Position numbers and translations under genes: made by a program. From Faecalibacter macacae (GTDB taxonomy: Bacteria; Bacteroidota; Bacteroidia; Flavobacteriales; Weeksellaceae), in NCBI RefSeq assembly GCF_003687725.1, contig NZ_RDOJ01000012.1:28410-92409 (forward strand): a DNA stretch of 64,000 nt, in the 5' to 3' direction. Every line of letters starts with the position of its first letter. Position 1 is the first letter of the stretch. The notes under the pieces were generated by a model. It had not been told where the DNA came from, made no database searches, and worked only from the letters and a program-made list of their open reading frames with translations. Positions 27,515-37,471 of the stretch are shown here, piece after piece.

Positions 27515-28606
27515 ATGGCAACAAATAATTTATTTGATCAACAATCGTTAGATTTTTTATCAAAATACTTAAACACTGCATCTCCAACCGGTTTCGAGTC
27601 TGAAGGGCAAAAGGTTTGGATTGACTATGTTAAACCATATGTAGACGAAATTAGAACTGATAATTATGGTACTGCTTACGGAGTAATTAACCCTGATGCA
27701 CCTTATAAAGTTGTAATTGAAGCTCACGCTGATGAGATTTCTTGGTTTGTGAATTACATTTCTGAAGATGGATTAATCTATGTAGTTCGCAATGGAGGTT
27801 CTGATCATATGATAGCACCTTCTAAAGTTGTAAATATTCATACAAAGAAAGGTATTGTAAAAGGTGTTTTTGGATGGCCTGCAATTCATTTACGCCAAGG
27901 AGGGAAAGAAGAAGCGCCAACTCAAGATAAAATTTGGATTGACTGTGGATGTATTTCTAAAGAAGAAGTTTTAGAGTTAGGAATCCACGTTGGTTGTGTG
28001 ATTACATATCCAGATGAATTTTTTACTTTAAATGATAGGTACTTTGTTTGCCGTGCGATTGATAACCGTATGGGAGGATTTATGATTGCTGAGGTAGCTC
28101 GTAAATTATTCGAAAACAAGGATCAGATTGATTATGGTTTATACATTGTAAATGCAGTACAAGAAGAAGTTGGTTTACGTGGTGCAGAAATGGTTACACA
28201 AACAATTAAACCAGACGTAGCAATTATTACAGATGTTACACATGATACAACAACACCGATGATTACAAAATCGAAAGAAGGTGAGCAAAAATGTGGCGAC
28301 GGACCAGTAATTTATTACGCACCAGCGGTTCAAAATAATTTAAGAGAATTAATTATTGATGCTGCTGAACAAAACGATATTCCATTTCAGCGAGCAGCGG
28401 CATCTCGTGTTACAGGAACAGATACAGATGCATTTGCGTATAGTAATGGAGGAGTTCCTTCGGCATTAATATCGTTACCATTACGTTATATGCACACAAC
28501 AGTAGAAATGGTTCATCAATCAGATGTAAAAAATGTTATTGAATTGATTTATCAATCAGTAAAAGAAATAAAAAACGGTCAAAGTTTTAAATACCATAAT
28601 TACTAA
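27515..28606 (+). CDS. M42 family metallopeptidase
   Basis: The 363-residue protein has the M42 (glutamyl/leucyl aminopeptidase) pattern: PTGFESEGQKVW at the N-terminus, VIEAHADEISWFV with the first metal His and Asp (residues about 70-82), CRAIDNRMGGFM, NAVQEEVGLRGAEM with the catalytic Glu pair, and the late RYMHTTVEMVHQSDV. These tetrahedral cytoplasmic enzymes remove N-terminal residues from short peptides. The start at 27515 is chosen because the upstream ATG lies inside the -7 element. A terminator follows directly. Confidence 0.93.
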   Translation: MATNNLFDQQSLDFLSKYLNTASPTGFESEGQKVWIDYVKPYVDEIRTDNYGTAYGVINPDAPYKVVIEAHADEISWFVNYISEDGLIYVVRNGGSDHMIAPSKVVNIHTKKGIVKGVFGWPAIHLRQGGKEEAPTQDKIWIDCGCISKEEVLELGIHVGCVITYPDEFFTLNDRYFVCRAIDNRMGGFMIAEVARKLFENKDQIDYGLYIVNAVQEEVGLRGAEMVTQTIKPDVAIITDVTHDTTTPMITKSKEGEQKCGDGPVIYYAPAVQNNLRELIIDAAEQNDIPFQRAAASRVTGTDTDAFAYSNGGVPSALISLPLRYMHTTVEMVHQSDVKNVIELIYQSVKEIKNGQSFKYHNY

Positions 28607-28620
28607 AATGTAATACATCT

Positions 28621-28652
28621 TAAAAAGCTATCCAATCGGGTAGCTTTTTTTA
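28621..28652 (+). terminator. Intrinsic terminator after the M42 peptidase gene
   Basis: AAAAAGCTATCC pairs with GGGTAGCTTTTT across a four-base loop, with one G-T pair, and runs into T residues. Confidence 0.8.
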
Positions 28653-28718
28653 TCAATTTTAGTTATTAATTCATCAACAAGTAAAATTAGTGATACCATC
28701 GGCTAACACATTATTTCG

Positions 28719-28726
28719 TATCTTTG
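28719..28726 (+). promoter_or_regulatory. Bacteroidetes -7 box ahead of the threonylcarbamoyl-AMP synthase gene
   Basis: TATCTTTG fully matches TAnnTTTG and lies 15 bp before the ATG at 28742. It overlaps an in-frame TTG at 28724, which is therefore unlikely to be the start. Confidence 0.5.
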
Positions 28727-28741
28727 AGAAAACAATCGACT

Positions 28742-29362
28742 ATGGCAGATTATATCCGAATTCATCCAGAAAACCCTCAAGAAAAAGCAATCGATCAAGT
28801 AGTAAAAATATTACGTGATGGTGGTTTAGTAATTTACCCTTCAGATACCGTTTATGGTTTGGGTTGTGATATTACAAATCAAAAGGCGATGGAAAAGTTA
28901 GCACGATTAAAAGGTGTTAAATTAGATAAAGCTCATTTTTCGATTATTTGTAACGATTTAAGTCACTTATCAAATTATACTTTACCAATTGATAATGGAA
29001 CATTTAAGATTTTAAAACGTGCGTTGCCAGGTCCTTTTACGTTTGTTATGAATGCTTCTAAAAATTTACCTTCAGCTTATAAAGGGAAGAAAACGGTAGG
29101 TATTCGTGTGCCAGATCATTTAGTTCCGCGTATGATAGTAGAAAAGTTAGGAAATCCAATTGCCTCAACTTCTATTTATGATGAAGATGAAATTGTAGAA
29201 TATACAACTGATCCAGAATTAATTTATGAGAAATGGGATAACTTAGTTGATGCAATTGTAGATTCTGGTTACGGTGATAATGTTGCTTCTACTGTTGTTG
29301 ATATGACAGATGGAGTAGAAGTTTTACGTGAAGGAAAAGGAGATATAGAAGACTATTTATAA
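28742..29362 (+). CDS. L-threonylcarbamoyladenylate synthase (YrdC/Sua5 domain)
   Basis: The 206-residue enzyme makes threonylcarbamoyl-AMP from threonine, bicarbonate and ATP, the first step of the tRNA t6A37 modification. YrdC-domain marks are GGLVIYPSDTVYGLGCDI (residues about 27-44), FSIICNDLSHL, LPGPFTFVM, KTVGIRVPDH and the GNPIASTS block near residue 138. It lacks the extra C-terminal Sua5 domain, so it is the short form. The start at 28742 gives MADYIRIHPENPQ and is preferred over the TTG inside the promoter element. yaaA follows 21 bp later. Confidence 0.92.
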   Translation: MADYIRIHPENPQEKAIDQVVKILRDGGLVIYPSDTVYGLGCDITNQKAMEKLARLKGVKLDKAHFSIICNDLSHLSNYTLPIDNGTFKILKRALPGPFTFVMNASKNLPSAYKGKKTVGIRVPDHLVPRMIVEKLGNPIASTSIYDEDEIVEYTTDPELIYEKWDNLVDAIVDSGYGDNVASTVVDMTDGVEVLREGKGDIEDYL

Positions 29363-29383
29363 TTAAAAAGAATATAATACGAT

Positions 29384-30139
29384 ATGAAGATTTTACTTTC
29401 GCCTGCTAAAATGATGAGTTTAGAAACCAATGCAGATTGGAAAGCGACAACTCCTCAATTTTTAGAGCATTCGCAAGAAATCATGAATGTAATGAAAGAA
29501 ATGAGTGCAACTGATTTGGAAACTTTAATGAAGATTTCTAAAGATATTGCTGATATGAATGTAGAGCGTAATCAAGAATGGAGTGTAAAGCCAACAGCAA
29601 AAAAATCTGTTTCTGCAGCTTTAGCTTTTAAAGGTGAAGTTTATCGTGCTTTAAATGCTGAAACTTTGTCAGAAGATGCTCAAAAATACATGAATACAAA
29701 TGTGTTTTTACTTTCAGGTTTATACGGAATGTTACGTCCTGCCGATAAAATAATGTTGTATCGTTTAGAAATGGGTTCGAAATTGGATGTAAATGGTTCT
29801 AAAAATTTATATGGTTTTTGGAAAGAAATTTTAACTCCATTCTTCAATTCTAAATTGAAAAAAGACGAGTTTATTTTAAACTTAGCAAGTAATGAATATG
29901 CGAAAGTTTTAGATAAAAAAGCATTGAAAGTACCAATGGTTGAGGTTGAATTCCAGGATTATAAAGACGGGAAATTAAAGAAAATTATGATGTATTTTAA
30001 ACACGCTCGTGGAGCTATGGCTCGTTATTGTGCAGAAAATAATGTACAAACATTAGATGAGGTAAAAGCATTTGATGTAGATGGGTATCGTTATGATGAA
30101 AACCTTTCCAAAGAGAATTTATTAATTTTTACACGATAA
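29384..30139 (+). CDS. yaaA: Peroxide stress protein YaaA (DUF328)
   Basis: The 251-residue protein is a clear YaaA/DUF328 member: MKILLSPAKMMSLE at the start, VFLLSGLYGMLRPADKIMLYRLEMGSKL in two blocks around residues 107-135, and the C-terminal KHARGAMARYC and GYRYDENLS motifs. In E. coli YaaA limits damage from hydrogen peroxide by lowering free iron. It lies 21 bp after the YrdC-domain gene on the same strand and shares its transcript, ending in the hairpin at 30159-30190. Confidence 0.95.
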   Translation: MKILLSPAKMMSLETNADWKATTPQFLEHSQEIMNVMKEMSATDLETLMKISKDIADMNVERNQEWSVKPTAKKSVSAALAFKGEVYRALNAETLSEDAQKYMNTNVFLLSGLYGMLRPADKIMLYRLEMGSKLDVNGSKNLYGFWKEILTPFFNSKLKKDEFILNLASNEYAKVLDKKALKVPMVEVEFQDYKDGKLKKIMMYFKHARGAMARYCAENNVQTLDEVKAFDVDGYRYDENLSKENLLIFTR

Positions 30140-30158
30140 AATTAATTGAATATATTAA

Positions 30159-30190
30159 TAAGAAAAGACTGCTTTTAAGCAGTCTTTTCT
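30159..30190 (+). terminator. Intrinsic terminator after yaaA
   Basis: AAGAAAAGACTGC (30159-30171) pairs perfectly with GCAGTCTTTTCTT (30178-30190) across a six-base loop, with a T-rich 3' side. Confidence 0.85.
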
Positions 30191-30208
30191 TATTTTAGTC
30201 TATAATTT

Positions 30209-32518
30209 ATGAATAGAGATAGTTTTCAATTACCATTTAAAATTAAATTTTCAATTGGTCAAATCATTGCAGAAATAGAGGCTTCTGATAATAATATTGG
30301 AGAGCTTAAAGTAATTTTGGATTATATTAAAGAGTCTTTACCAGAGTTGATTGATGGTGTTGATACTATTGAAGAATTCGAATATACATTGACGGATATT
30401 GCTCCAATTATGGAGCGAATTATGCCAAAAGCTTTAATGAGGAATTCATTAAAAGCGTTAAGTTTTCCCTTAATTGATAAATTTTATTTTCCAAGTGAAG
30501 ATTTAAGAGTAATTATAGAAGATCAAGGAACAAAAATTAAATCATTTTTTCATGATTTTACAGAAGAAAATTATTACAAGCTTTGTTGTTGTTTTATTCT
30601 TTCTAAATATTACAATATTAATATAGAGTTAGATCATACTAATCTTTTAGAAGTAGATAATGGAAAAGGTTTTTTTACGTATTTAACTGTGATGTATAGT
30701 TTTGAATACCTTGAAATTAAACCTATAAATTCTAAATTTGAATTAAGTATAGATCAGATTGAAGATCTATTGAATAATTACGAAAATACAGATTTGTGGT
30801 ATCAATATTTTCCTGTAAATTCTTGGATAGTAAAAGGGATTGTACTTTCTACTTTATTTGATAACACCTCTCAAATTGCGCTTTCTAATTTAAAAACGAG
30901 ATTATTAACTTCTCGTGAATCAACAGATCAAATTAATACTGATGTGGAAAATTCTTTTAAATCTATTTTTAAATTATCTCACTTAGAAATTGGTTTTTCT
31001 TCATTTAATTCGGATATCAATGCAATTGTTGATTTTCAGTTGCCAATTATGACAAAAAGTATGGTTTTAAATGAAACTAAAATACTTTATATCGGAAATA
31101 TATTTTGTAATAATTTGACAAGTGTGATGAATCACACTGACTATTTTGTGATCTCAAACGCAAAATCTTATCTACAAAAAAATCCAACAGATGTTTTAGC
31201 TAAAAATTTATTAGCAAATGGATATAATAGTATAATTATGTATCCGTTGCGAAAAAATGGTGAATTTTTGGGAATTTTAGAAATCGTTTCAACCAAATCA
31301 GGTGCTTTTAATCGTATTAATGCAAACCAAATTCGTGAGATTTTACCATTAATTGAAGGGTCTATTTTTAGATATTACAGCGATTTCGATCATCAGGTAA
31401 ATTCATTTATACAGACAGAGTTTACTTCCTTGCATCCAAGTGTCGAATGGAAATTTAAAAGAAGAGCAAAGGAGGTAATTATGAATCCTGATACAATACA
31501 AAAGAAAACACAAATTCAGTTTCAAGATGTATATCCAATGTATGGTGAAATTGATGTAAGAGGTTCGTCTTTTTTACGAAATCAGTGTATGAAAATTGAT
31601 TACAAAAATCAGATTAACTTCTTAATAAAAGTATGTGATGAATTATTTTCTCGTACAAATGAAGTTAAGTTTTTGGATTATATAGAGAAATTAAATGGTT
31701 TCTTAAATCGTATAGAACATGTAGATAAAATTTATTTTGAACGTGAAATATTTGAATATATATCATTAAAAATTCATCCTGAAATTCCAAAATATACTAA
31801 AGAAAATGATCAATCGATTATAGCAGAGTATTTAGGGAAATTAGATGAAATTACTGGATTGTATTATGTCGAACGTAAGAAGTTTGATACATCTATTTTT
31901 AGACTTAATGAATTGTTGTCTTCAAAATTAGATTTGTATCAAAATGATGCGCAAGCGATTTTCCCGCATTATTACGAACGATTTAAAACCGATGGAGTTG
32001 ATTTTAATTTATACGTTGGTAAATCAATTAATCCGACGAAAGAATTTGCGTATCAAGATGTAAAAGATATTCGTTTTTGGCAATTGCAAGCAATGATTGC
32101 GATGGAACAACAATATTATTTATTAAGAACTAATTTGCCAATTAAGATTGAAGTAGCATCATTAATATTAGCAACAAATATGCGTTTAGATATTATTTTT
32201 AAAATGGATGAAAAACGTTTTGATGTTGATGGATACAATAATGCTAAATATGAAATTATAAAGAAAAGAATCAATAAAGCATTTATTAAAGATTCTGAAG
32301 AGCGAATAAATGTTCCGGGGAAATTATGTGTAATTTATACAGATGATTTTTTAAAGGATGAATATTCAATTTACATCAAAGAACTTATCAAACGTGGATA
32401 TTTACTTGATGAAATTGAATATTTAGAAGTTGGAGATCTGCAAGGAATTGGAGGTTTATTGGCAATCCGAGTACCGATAAATTATGATAATATAATTGAG
32501 AAATATGATAAGTTTTAA
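30209..32518 (+). CDS. Large GAF-domain protein, function unknown
   Basis: The 769-residue cytoplasmic protein has no signal peptide or clear membrane segment. A GAF-like region lies around residues 275-395, with YNSIIMYPLRKNGEFLGILEIVS as its most typical strand-turn-strand. A conserved-looking block, DVYPMYGEIDVRGSSFLRNQ, follows near residue 440. No kinase, GGDEF, EAL or cyclase catalytic motif is visible in the C-terminal half. I recognise proteins of this build in many flavobacteria, annotated only by their GAF domain. The stop is 5 bp from the convergent HD-domain gene. Confidence 0.8.
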   Translation: MNRDSFQLPFKIKFSIGQIIAEIEASDNNIGELKVILDYIKESLPELIDGVDTIEEFEYTLTDIAPIMERIMPKALMRNSLKALSFPLIDKFYFPSEDLRVIIEDQGTKIKSFFHDFTEENYYKLCCCFILSKYYNINIELDHTNLLEVDNGKGFFTYLTVMYSFEYLEIKPINSKFELSIDQIEDLLNNYENTDLWYQYFPVNSWIVKGIVLSTLFDNTSQIALSNLKTRLLTSRESTDQINTDVENSFKSIFKLSHLEIGFSSFNSDINAIVDFQLPIMTKSMVLNETKILYIGNIFCNNLTSVMNHTDYFVISNAKSYLQKNPTDVLAKNLLANGYNSIIMYPLRKNGEFLGILEIVSTKSGAFNRINANQIREILPLIEGSIFRYYSDFDHQVNSFIQTEFTSLHPSVEWKFKRRAKEVIMNPDTIQKKTQIQFQDVYPMYGEIDVRGSSFLRNQCMKIDYKNQINFLIKVCDELFSRTNEVKFLDYIEKLNGFLNRIEHVDKIYFEREIFEYISLKIHPEIPKYTKENDQSIIAEYLGKLDEITGLYYVERKKFDTSIFRLNELLSSKLDLYQNDAQAIFPHYYERFKTDGVDFNLYVGKSINPTKEFAYQDVKDIRFWQLQAMIAMEQQYYLLRTNLPIKIEVASLILATNMRLDIIFKMDEKRFDVDGYNNAKYEIIKKRINKAFIKDSEERINVPGKLCVIYTDDFLKDEYSIYIKELIKRGYLLDEIEYLEVGDLQGIGGLLAIRVPINYDNIIEKYDKF

Positions 32519-32523
32519 TCAAC

Positions 32524-33714
32524 TTAATTATTCATAAATAATGCAATACCAAATGCTAAAACCGAAAGTATAGTTCCGATCATAAAAATAGTATATGTTA
32601 CGCTTAATAGGCGATATTTTCGTTCCAATACTTTACCTAAATAATATAAATCTCTCGTCAAAGAATTGTAAACATAATCGCGATCTTTCATTAATTCGTT
32701 CATAGCTTCTTCGTAAGAATCAAGCGACATTTGATAGAAATTTCCGAAAAATAAAAGATTCACTTTTCGTTTTTGTAAATCTTCTTCTGTAAAGTTTTCG
32801 TAAGTTACATTCGGCTTTGTAGATAAGATTGCAAAAATTATCGAAGCAACACTAGCAACTAATAAGACACATGACGGAATAATTAAATATTCATTTTTTG
32901 GAGCAGATAATTTTGGAATTAGAGTAGATAAAGCAATAGAAATAATAATTGCATTTACAGATAATAAAATATTTGCTTTAGAATCTGCAATATCACTTAA
33001 TCTTGTATGATTACTTAAGGTAACTCTAAAAAGTGTATCAACGCCACGATCCATTTGTTGTGCCTTGTCGTTTTTCTTCTTTTTTAATTCGTATTTATTC
33101 AGCGATTCACCAACTAATTCAATTTCATTGATTTTACTTTGAATTGACATCAAATTAATATCTTTTTGATTTTGCCATAATTCCTTTGCTGCATCCGTGT
33201 AATAGCGGTGATGATTGATAAAGAAATTACGATTTTCTTGATGCCATTCAAAATCAGAAAATTCTTTTTGATAAACTTTCTTAATTTCGATTCGTAACAA
33301 TTCAGCAAATTTATTATAATCTGTATGTCCTAAATGAAAAGAATCAGCATCTCTAATTATTGATTCAGAAATGCTTTGCGGAACATATTTTAATTCAGTA
33401 GTTAAAATTAATCCTAAAATTTCATTTATACTTTCATCAGAGAATAAATTTTCAGTTAAATAACGTTTTGCAATTTCAGCACTATGTTTTTCATGCTCGT
33501 TGATTGATAATGTATATCCAGTATCATGTAACCAAGCAGCCATGATAATATTTTGTGTCTGATTTTCATTTAAATCATACTTATTTATCAATGTTTTCGC
33601 AGCTTCTACAACCATTGTAGTATGCATAAAATTATGATAAGTGTAATCAAAAGAAAGGTTATCTTTGAATAAATTAAAAACGTAATTTTCTACTTTTTGT
33701 AGCTGATTAATCAT
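32524..33714 (-). CDS. HD-domain hydrolase fused to a Pycsar-effector-like transmembrane domain
   Basis: From the ATG at 33714 the product has 396 residues; a longer in-frame ATG at 33774 would run into the divergent gene. The N-terminal half is an HD hydrolase: HNFMHTTMVV near residue 27, AAWLHDTGY with the HD pair at 63-64, and a late RDADSFHLG. After a charged linker comes a domain starting RLSDIADSKANILLSVNAIIISIAL, with three membrane helices in all, matching the Pycsar effector transmembrane family (PF18967). The HD part could cleave a nucleotide second messenger. No pyrimidine cyclase gene is adjacent. Confidence 0.88.
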   Translation of the reverse strand: MINQLQKVENYVFNLFKDNLSFDYTYHNFMHTTMVVEAAKTLINKYDLNENQTQNIIMAAWLHDTGYTLSINEHEKHSAEIAKRYLTENLFSDESINEILGLILTTELKYVPQSISESIIRDADSFHLGHTDYNKFAELLRIEIKKVYQKEFSDFEWHQENRNFFINHHRYYTDAAKELWQNQKDINLMSIQSKINEIELVGESLNKYELKKKKNDKAQQMDRGVDTLFRVTLSNHTRLSDIADSKANILLSVNAIIISIALSTLIPKLSAPKNEYLIIPSCVLLVASVASIIFAILSTKPNVTYENFTEEDLQKRKVNLLFFGNFYQMSLDSYEEAMNELMKDRDYVYNSLTRDLYYLGKVLERKYRLLSVTYTIFMIGTILSVLAFGIALFMNN

Positions 33715-33739
33715 GTTACAAATTTTATTTATTAAAAGT

Positions 33740-36700
33740 ATGAAAAATCTTCTTAGCCTAAATAATATAAACAAAAAATATCCTCTTTACCTGTTATTAG
33801 GATCTTCTTTTTTTCTGGCTGCTTGTGCAACAAATAATGCACAATTTGGTAAGAATTTGAAAGAAAATCCGATTGAAAAGGTAACAGGTAATAAAATACA
33901 ATCTTTTTACTTAGTTGGTGATGCAGGAAATCTGGATTTACCTGATAATGAAAAAAATTTTAATATACTTAAAAATGATTTAGCCAAAGCAGATTCAGCC
34001 TCATATCTAATATTTTTAGGAGACAATATATACCCTAATGGTTTAAATCCAAACAAGGATACTGAAGAGAATAAAATAGGTAGAACTAAGCTTGACTTAC
34101 AGATTGATTTAGCTAAAAACTTTAAAGGAAAAACTTTATTTGTGCCAGGAAATCATGATTGGTACAGTGGTTTAGATGGTTTAAAAGCACAAGAAAAATA
34201 TATTAAAAAGAATCTTGATCAGAAAAAAATATTTTTACCAAAAGACGGTTGTGGAATTGATAAAATAAAAGTAAATGATTCGATAGGAATTATCACTTTA
34301 GATTCTCAATGGTATTTAGAAGATTGGGATCAACATCCAGGAATTAACGAAAAATGTGACATTAAAACACGTGAAGCTTTTTTCGATGAATTTGAATCTC
34401 AACTGAATAAGTTTCAGAATAGGACAACCCTTTTAGTTGTTCATCATCCTTTAGCAACTAATGGATCGCATGGAGGGAAATATAGTTTCCGCCAACAATT
34501 GTTTCCATTTGATAATAATATCCCATTACCGGTTATAGGTAGTTTCTTAAATTTAATTCGAGCAACTTCGGGTTTAAGTCCACAAGATTTACAAAACCCT
34601 AATTATAGAGAGTTTGCCTCTCGTATTTCTACTTTATTACAAGACAGAGAAAATGTAGTTGTTGTTTCAGGTCATGATCATAATTTACAATATGTACAAC
34701 AAGATAATTTAAGGCAAGTAATTAGTGGTTCAGCGTCAAAGGAACAAGCAGCCAAAGCGGTTGGTAAAAATGATTTTTCTTTAGGTAAAAAAGGTTATGC
34801 AGTTTTAGATGCATATGATAATGGATCAACTCAAATTCGTTTTTATGAATTTAAAGAGGAAGATTCAGAATTAATGTTGGCTAAAAAAGTTAATCCAGAA
34901 AAGAAAGTTTACGTAGATCCTGGATACCAAAATCCTTTCGAGGGACAGGTTAAAGCTTCAGTTTATACTAAAGATATGACGAGAAAAAATGATATTTATA
35001 AATTCTTTTTTGGTCGACATTTTCGTAGTATTTATAGTAAGGAAATATCAGTAGAATCTGCTAATTTGAATCATATTTATGGTGGATTAACTCCGATTAG
35101 AATGGGAGGTGGGCATCAAACTAATTCTTTACGATTAACTGATAAACAAAATAGAGAGTATAACATGCGCGCAGTTAAAAAAAGTGCAACTCGTTTTATA
35201 CAATCTGTAGCGTTTAAAAATGATTATGTTGTTGATGATTTCGAAAATACATTTACAGAAAAATTCTTGATGGATTTTTACACAACAACAAATCCATATT
35301 ATCCGTTGGTTGTACCGCCAATGCAAGAAAAATTAGGAATACTGCATGCACAACCAAAGTTATTTTATATCCCAAAACAAACAGCATTAAAAGAATATAA
35401 TGAACGTTTTGGTGACGAATTATATATGATTGAAGAACGTCCGATGGTCGAGCATCAAGATGTAAAACGTTTTGGTTCGCCAAATGATATAATTAGTACG
35501 GACGATATGTTAGCTAATATTCAGAAGAATAAGAATACATATGTAGACAAAGATTCGTACATGAAGGCACGACTTTTTGATATGTTAATTGGTGATTGGG
35601 ACAGGCATTCGGATCAATGGCGTTGGGCAGAATTTCAGAATGGTAATGATATTGTTTATTATCCAGTTCCTAGAGACAGAGATCAAGCATTTCCTCGCTA
35701 CGACGGGTTGTTTTTTAAAGTAATCATGGGTATTCCTCCTTTAAGACATATGCAAGATTTTAAAGATGATATCAAAAGTGTAAAATGGTTTAATCGTGAA
35801 CCTTATCCACTAGATTTAGCAATATTAGAAGCATCTGATTTAGAGGCATGGAAAGAACAAGCAACGTTTATACAAAATAATTTATCGGAAGATATTATTA
35901 GAAAATCGTTTGAAAATATTCCGTCTGAAGTTAAAAACGATTATGACAATGAAGTCATAGATAAAATACTTGCAAGAAAAGATAAGTTACACACTTTTGC
36001 TGAAGAATATCACAAAGTTTTATCTAGAATTGTGATTCTGAAAGGATCTAATGAGAAAGATGAATTTATCATTACTCGTTTACCTAAAGGCAAAACGCAA
36101 GTTAAAATATTTTCTGGAGAGGAAAGAAAATTGGTGTTGGACCGTACTTTTGATAAACATCTGACAAAAGAAATTAGAATTTTTGGTTTAAATGACTCAG
36201 ATAAATTTGTTGTTGAAGGTAAACCGCATAATCCAATTAAAGTGAGGTTAATTGGAGGTATTGATGACGATACTTATGAAGTGAAAAAATATAGAAACGT
36301 AACAGTTTACGATTATAAAAATGGAAATACAACCAAAGCATCTTCATTTTTAACACAAAAGAAATTAGTAAACGATTACGAAATTAATACATACGATTAC
36401 AAAATGCCAATGTATAATGTCTTTACGATGTTACCAAATGTTGGTTATAATCCAGATGATGGAGTTAAAATTGGTTTAGCACCAACTTATACATTTAATG
36501 GTTTTGATCGTAAACCATTTTCGTCACGTCATACAATCAAGTTAAATTACTTTTTTGCAACGAATGGTATCGAGGCGAATTATAAAGGTACTTTTATTAA
36601 GGCGATTGGTAAATGGAATTTAGATATCAATGGTCGTTATACATCACCTGCTTTCAGTACAAATTTCTTCGGATTAGGAAATACAACCGAAAACAACCAA

Positions 36701-37456
36701 AAGGAATTAGGGATGAATTATAATCGTGTACGACAACAGAGTTATGAATTAGGACCTTCTATTTATAAAATTTTTAGAAATGATGGTCGATTAGATTTAT
36801 TTGCAAATTATAAGTTTATAAAAGTAGAAGAAAATCATGATCGTATCGTAGCTGTGTCACCTGATATAAATAGTGAAGTTTTTAGAGGTCAAAATTTCAC
36901 AGAAGTTGGAGCAAATTATTTGTTTAGAAATTATGATAATGAATCATTACCAACTCTTGGAATGACTTTCTTAGCTCATGCAAAATGGGTAACGAATAAC
37001 GAAAAACTAGAAAATAATTTCATTTTTTCTGAAGTTAATCTTGGATTTACGCATAAACTTTCTGCAAATGGAAGATTAACAGTTGCATCTATGGTAAAAG
37101 GAAAGGCTATTTTCGGAAATGGATATGAATTTTATCAAGGTGCAATATTAGGTGGTGATCAAGATTTACGTGGTTATCGTAATGGTAGATTTGTAGGTGA
37201 CAGAACATTATTACATACTTCAGATGTCCGAATGGATTTATTAAAAATTAAAGCTGGAGTACCGATGAGATTGGGTTTATATGCTGGTTTTGATTATGGT
37301 AGAGCTTGGTTTGATGAAGAAAATAATAGTAAATGGCACTCATCTTATGGCGGTGGAATTTGGCTAAATGGAGCACAAATGATTACAGCTAGAGTATCTT
37401 ATTTTAAAGGTTCTGATCCAGGCCGTATTGTATTTGGATTAAATTTTGGTTTTTAG
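33740..37456 (+). CDS. Metallophosphoesterase fused to an outer-membrane beta-barrel
   Basis: From the ATG at 33740 the product has 1238 residues and a lipoprotein signal ending LAAC; the ATG at 33713 gives a longer leader. Calcineurin-like phosphoesterase motifs are in order: YLVGDAGN, IFLGDNIYPNG, VPGNHDWYSG, VVHHPLATNGSHGG and SGHDHNLQY (to about residue 300). The C-terminal third, from about residue 880, resembles an Omp85/surface-antigen barrel, with GGDQDLRGYRNGRFVGDR and a terminal VFGLNFGF. The enzyme would be held at the outer membrane by its own barrel. The substrate is unknown. Confidence 0.9.
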   Translation: MKNLLSLNNINKKYPLYLLLGSSFFLAACATNNAQFGKNLKENPIEKVTGNKIQSFYLVGDAGNLDLPDNEKNFNILKNDLAKADSASYLIFLGDNIYPNGLNPNKDTEENKIGRTKLDLQIDLAKNFKGKTLFVPGNHDWYSGLDGLKAQEKYIKKNLDQKKIFLPKDGCGIDKIKVNDSIGIITLDSQWYLEDWDQHPGINEKCDIKTREAFFDEFESQLNKFQNRTTLLVVHHPLATNGSHGGKYSFRQQLFPFDNNIPLPVIGSFLNLIRATSGLSPQDLQNPNYREFASRISTLLQDRENVVVVSGHDHNLQYVQQDNLRQVISGSASKEQAAKAVGKNDFSLGKKGYAVLDAYDNGSTQIRFYEFKEEDSELMLAKKVNPEKKVYVDPGYQNPFEGQVKASVYTKDMTRKNDIYKFFFGRHFRSIYSKEISVESANLNHIYGGLTPIRMGGGHQTNSLRLTDKQNREYNMRAVKKSATRFIQSVAFKNDYVVDDFENTFTEKFLMDFYTTTNPYYPLVVPPMQEKLGILHAQPKLFYIPKQTALKEYNERFGDELYMIEERPMVEHQDVKRFGSPNDIISTDDMLANIQKNKNTYVDKDSYMKARLFDMLIGDWDRHSDQWRWAEFQNGNDIVYYPVPRDRDQAFPRYDGLFFKVIMGIPPLRHMQDFKDDIKSVKWFNREPYPLDLAILEASDLEAWKEQATFIQNNLSEDIIRKSFENIPSEVKNDYDNEVIDKILARKDKLHTFAEEYHKVLSRIVILKGSNEKDEFIITRLPKGKTQVKIFSGEERKLVLDRTFDKHLTKEIRIFGLNDSDKFVVEGKPHNPIKVRLIGGIDDDTYEVKKYRNVTVYDYKNGNTTKASSFLTQKKLVNDYEINTYDYKMPMYNVFTMLPNVGYNPDDGVKIGLAPTYTFNGFDRKPFSSRHTIKLNYFFATNGIEANYKGTFIKAIGKWNLDINGRYTSPAFSTNFFGLGNTTENNQKELGMNYNRVRQQSYELGPSIYKIFRNDGRLDLFANYKFIKVEENHDRIVAVSPDINSEVFRGQNFTEVGANYLFRNYDNESLPTLGMTFLAHAKWVTNNEKLENNFIFSEVNLGFTHKLSANGRLTVASMVKGKAIFGNGYEFYQGAILGGDQDLRGYRNGRFVGDRTLLHTSDVRMDLLKIKAGVPMRLGLYAGFDYGRAWFDEENNSKWHSSYGGGIWLNGAQMITARVSYFKGSDPGRIVFGLNFGF

Positions 37457-37471
37457 TCTACATAAAAAAAT

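Noticed and set aside
30209..33714. A full Pycsar antiphage system formed by the GAF protein and the HD/effector protein
   Set aside because: The large GAF protein shows no nucleotide cyclase catalytic motif, the two genes are convergent, and both look like common flavobacterial core genes.
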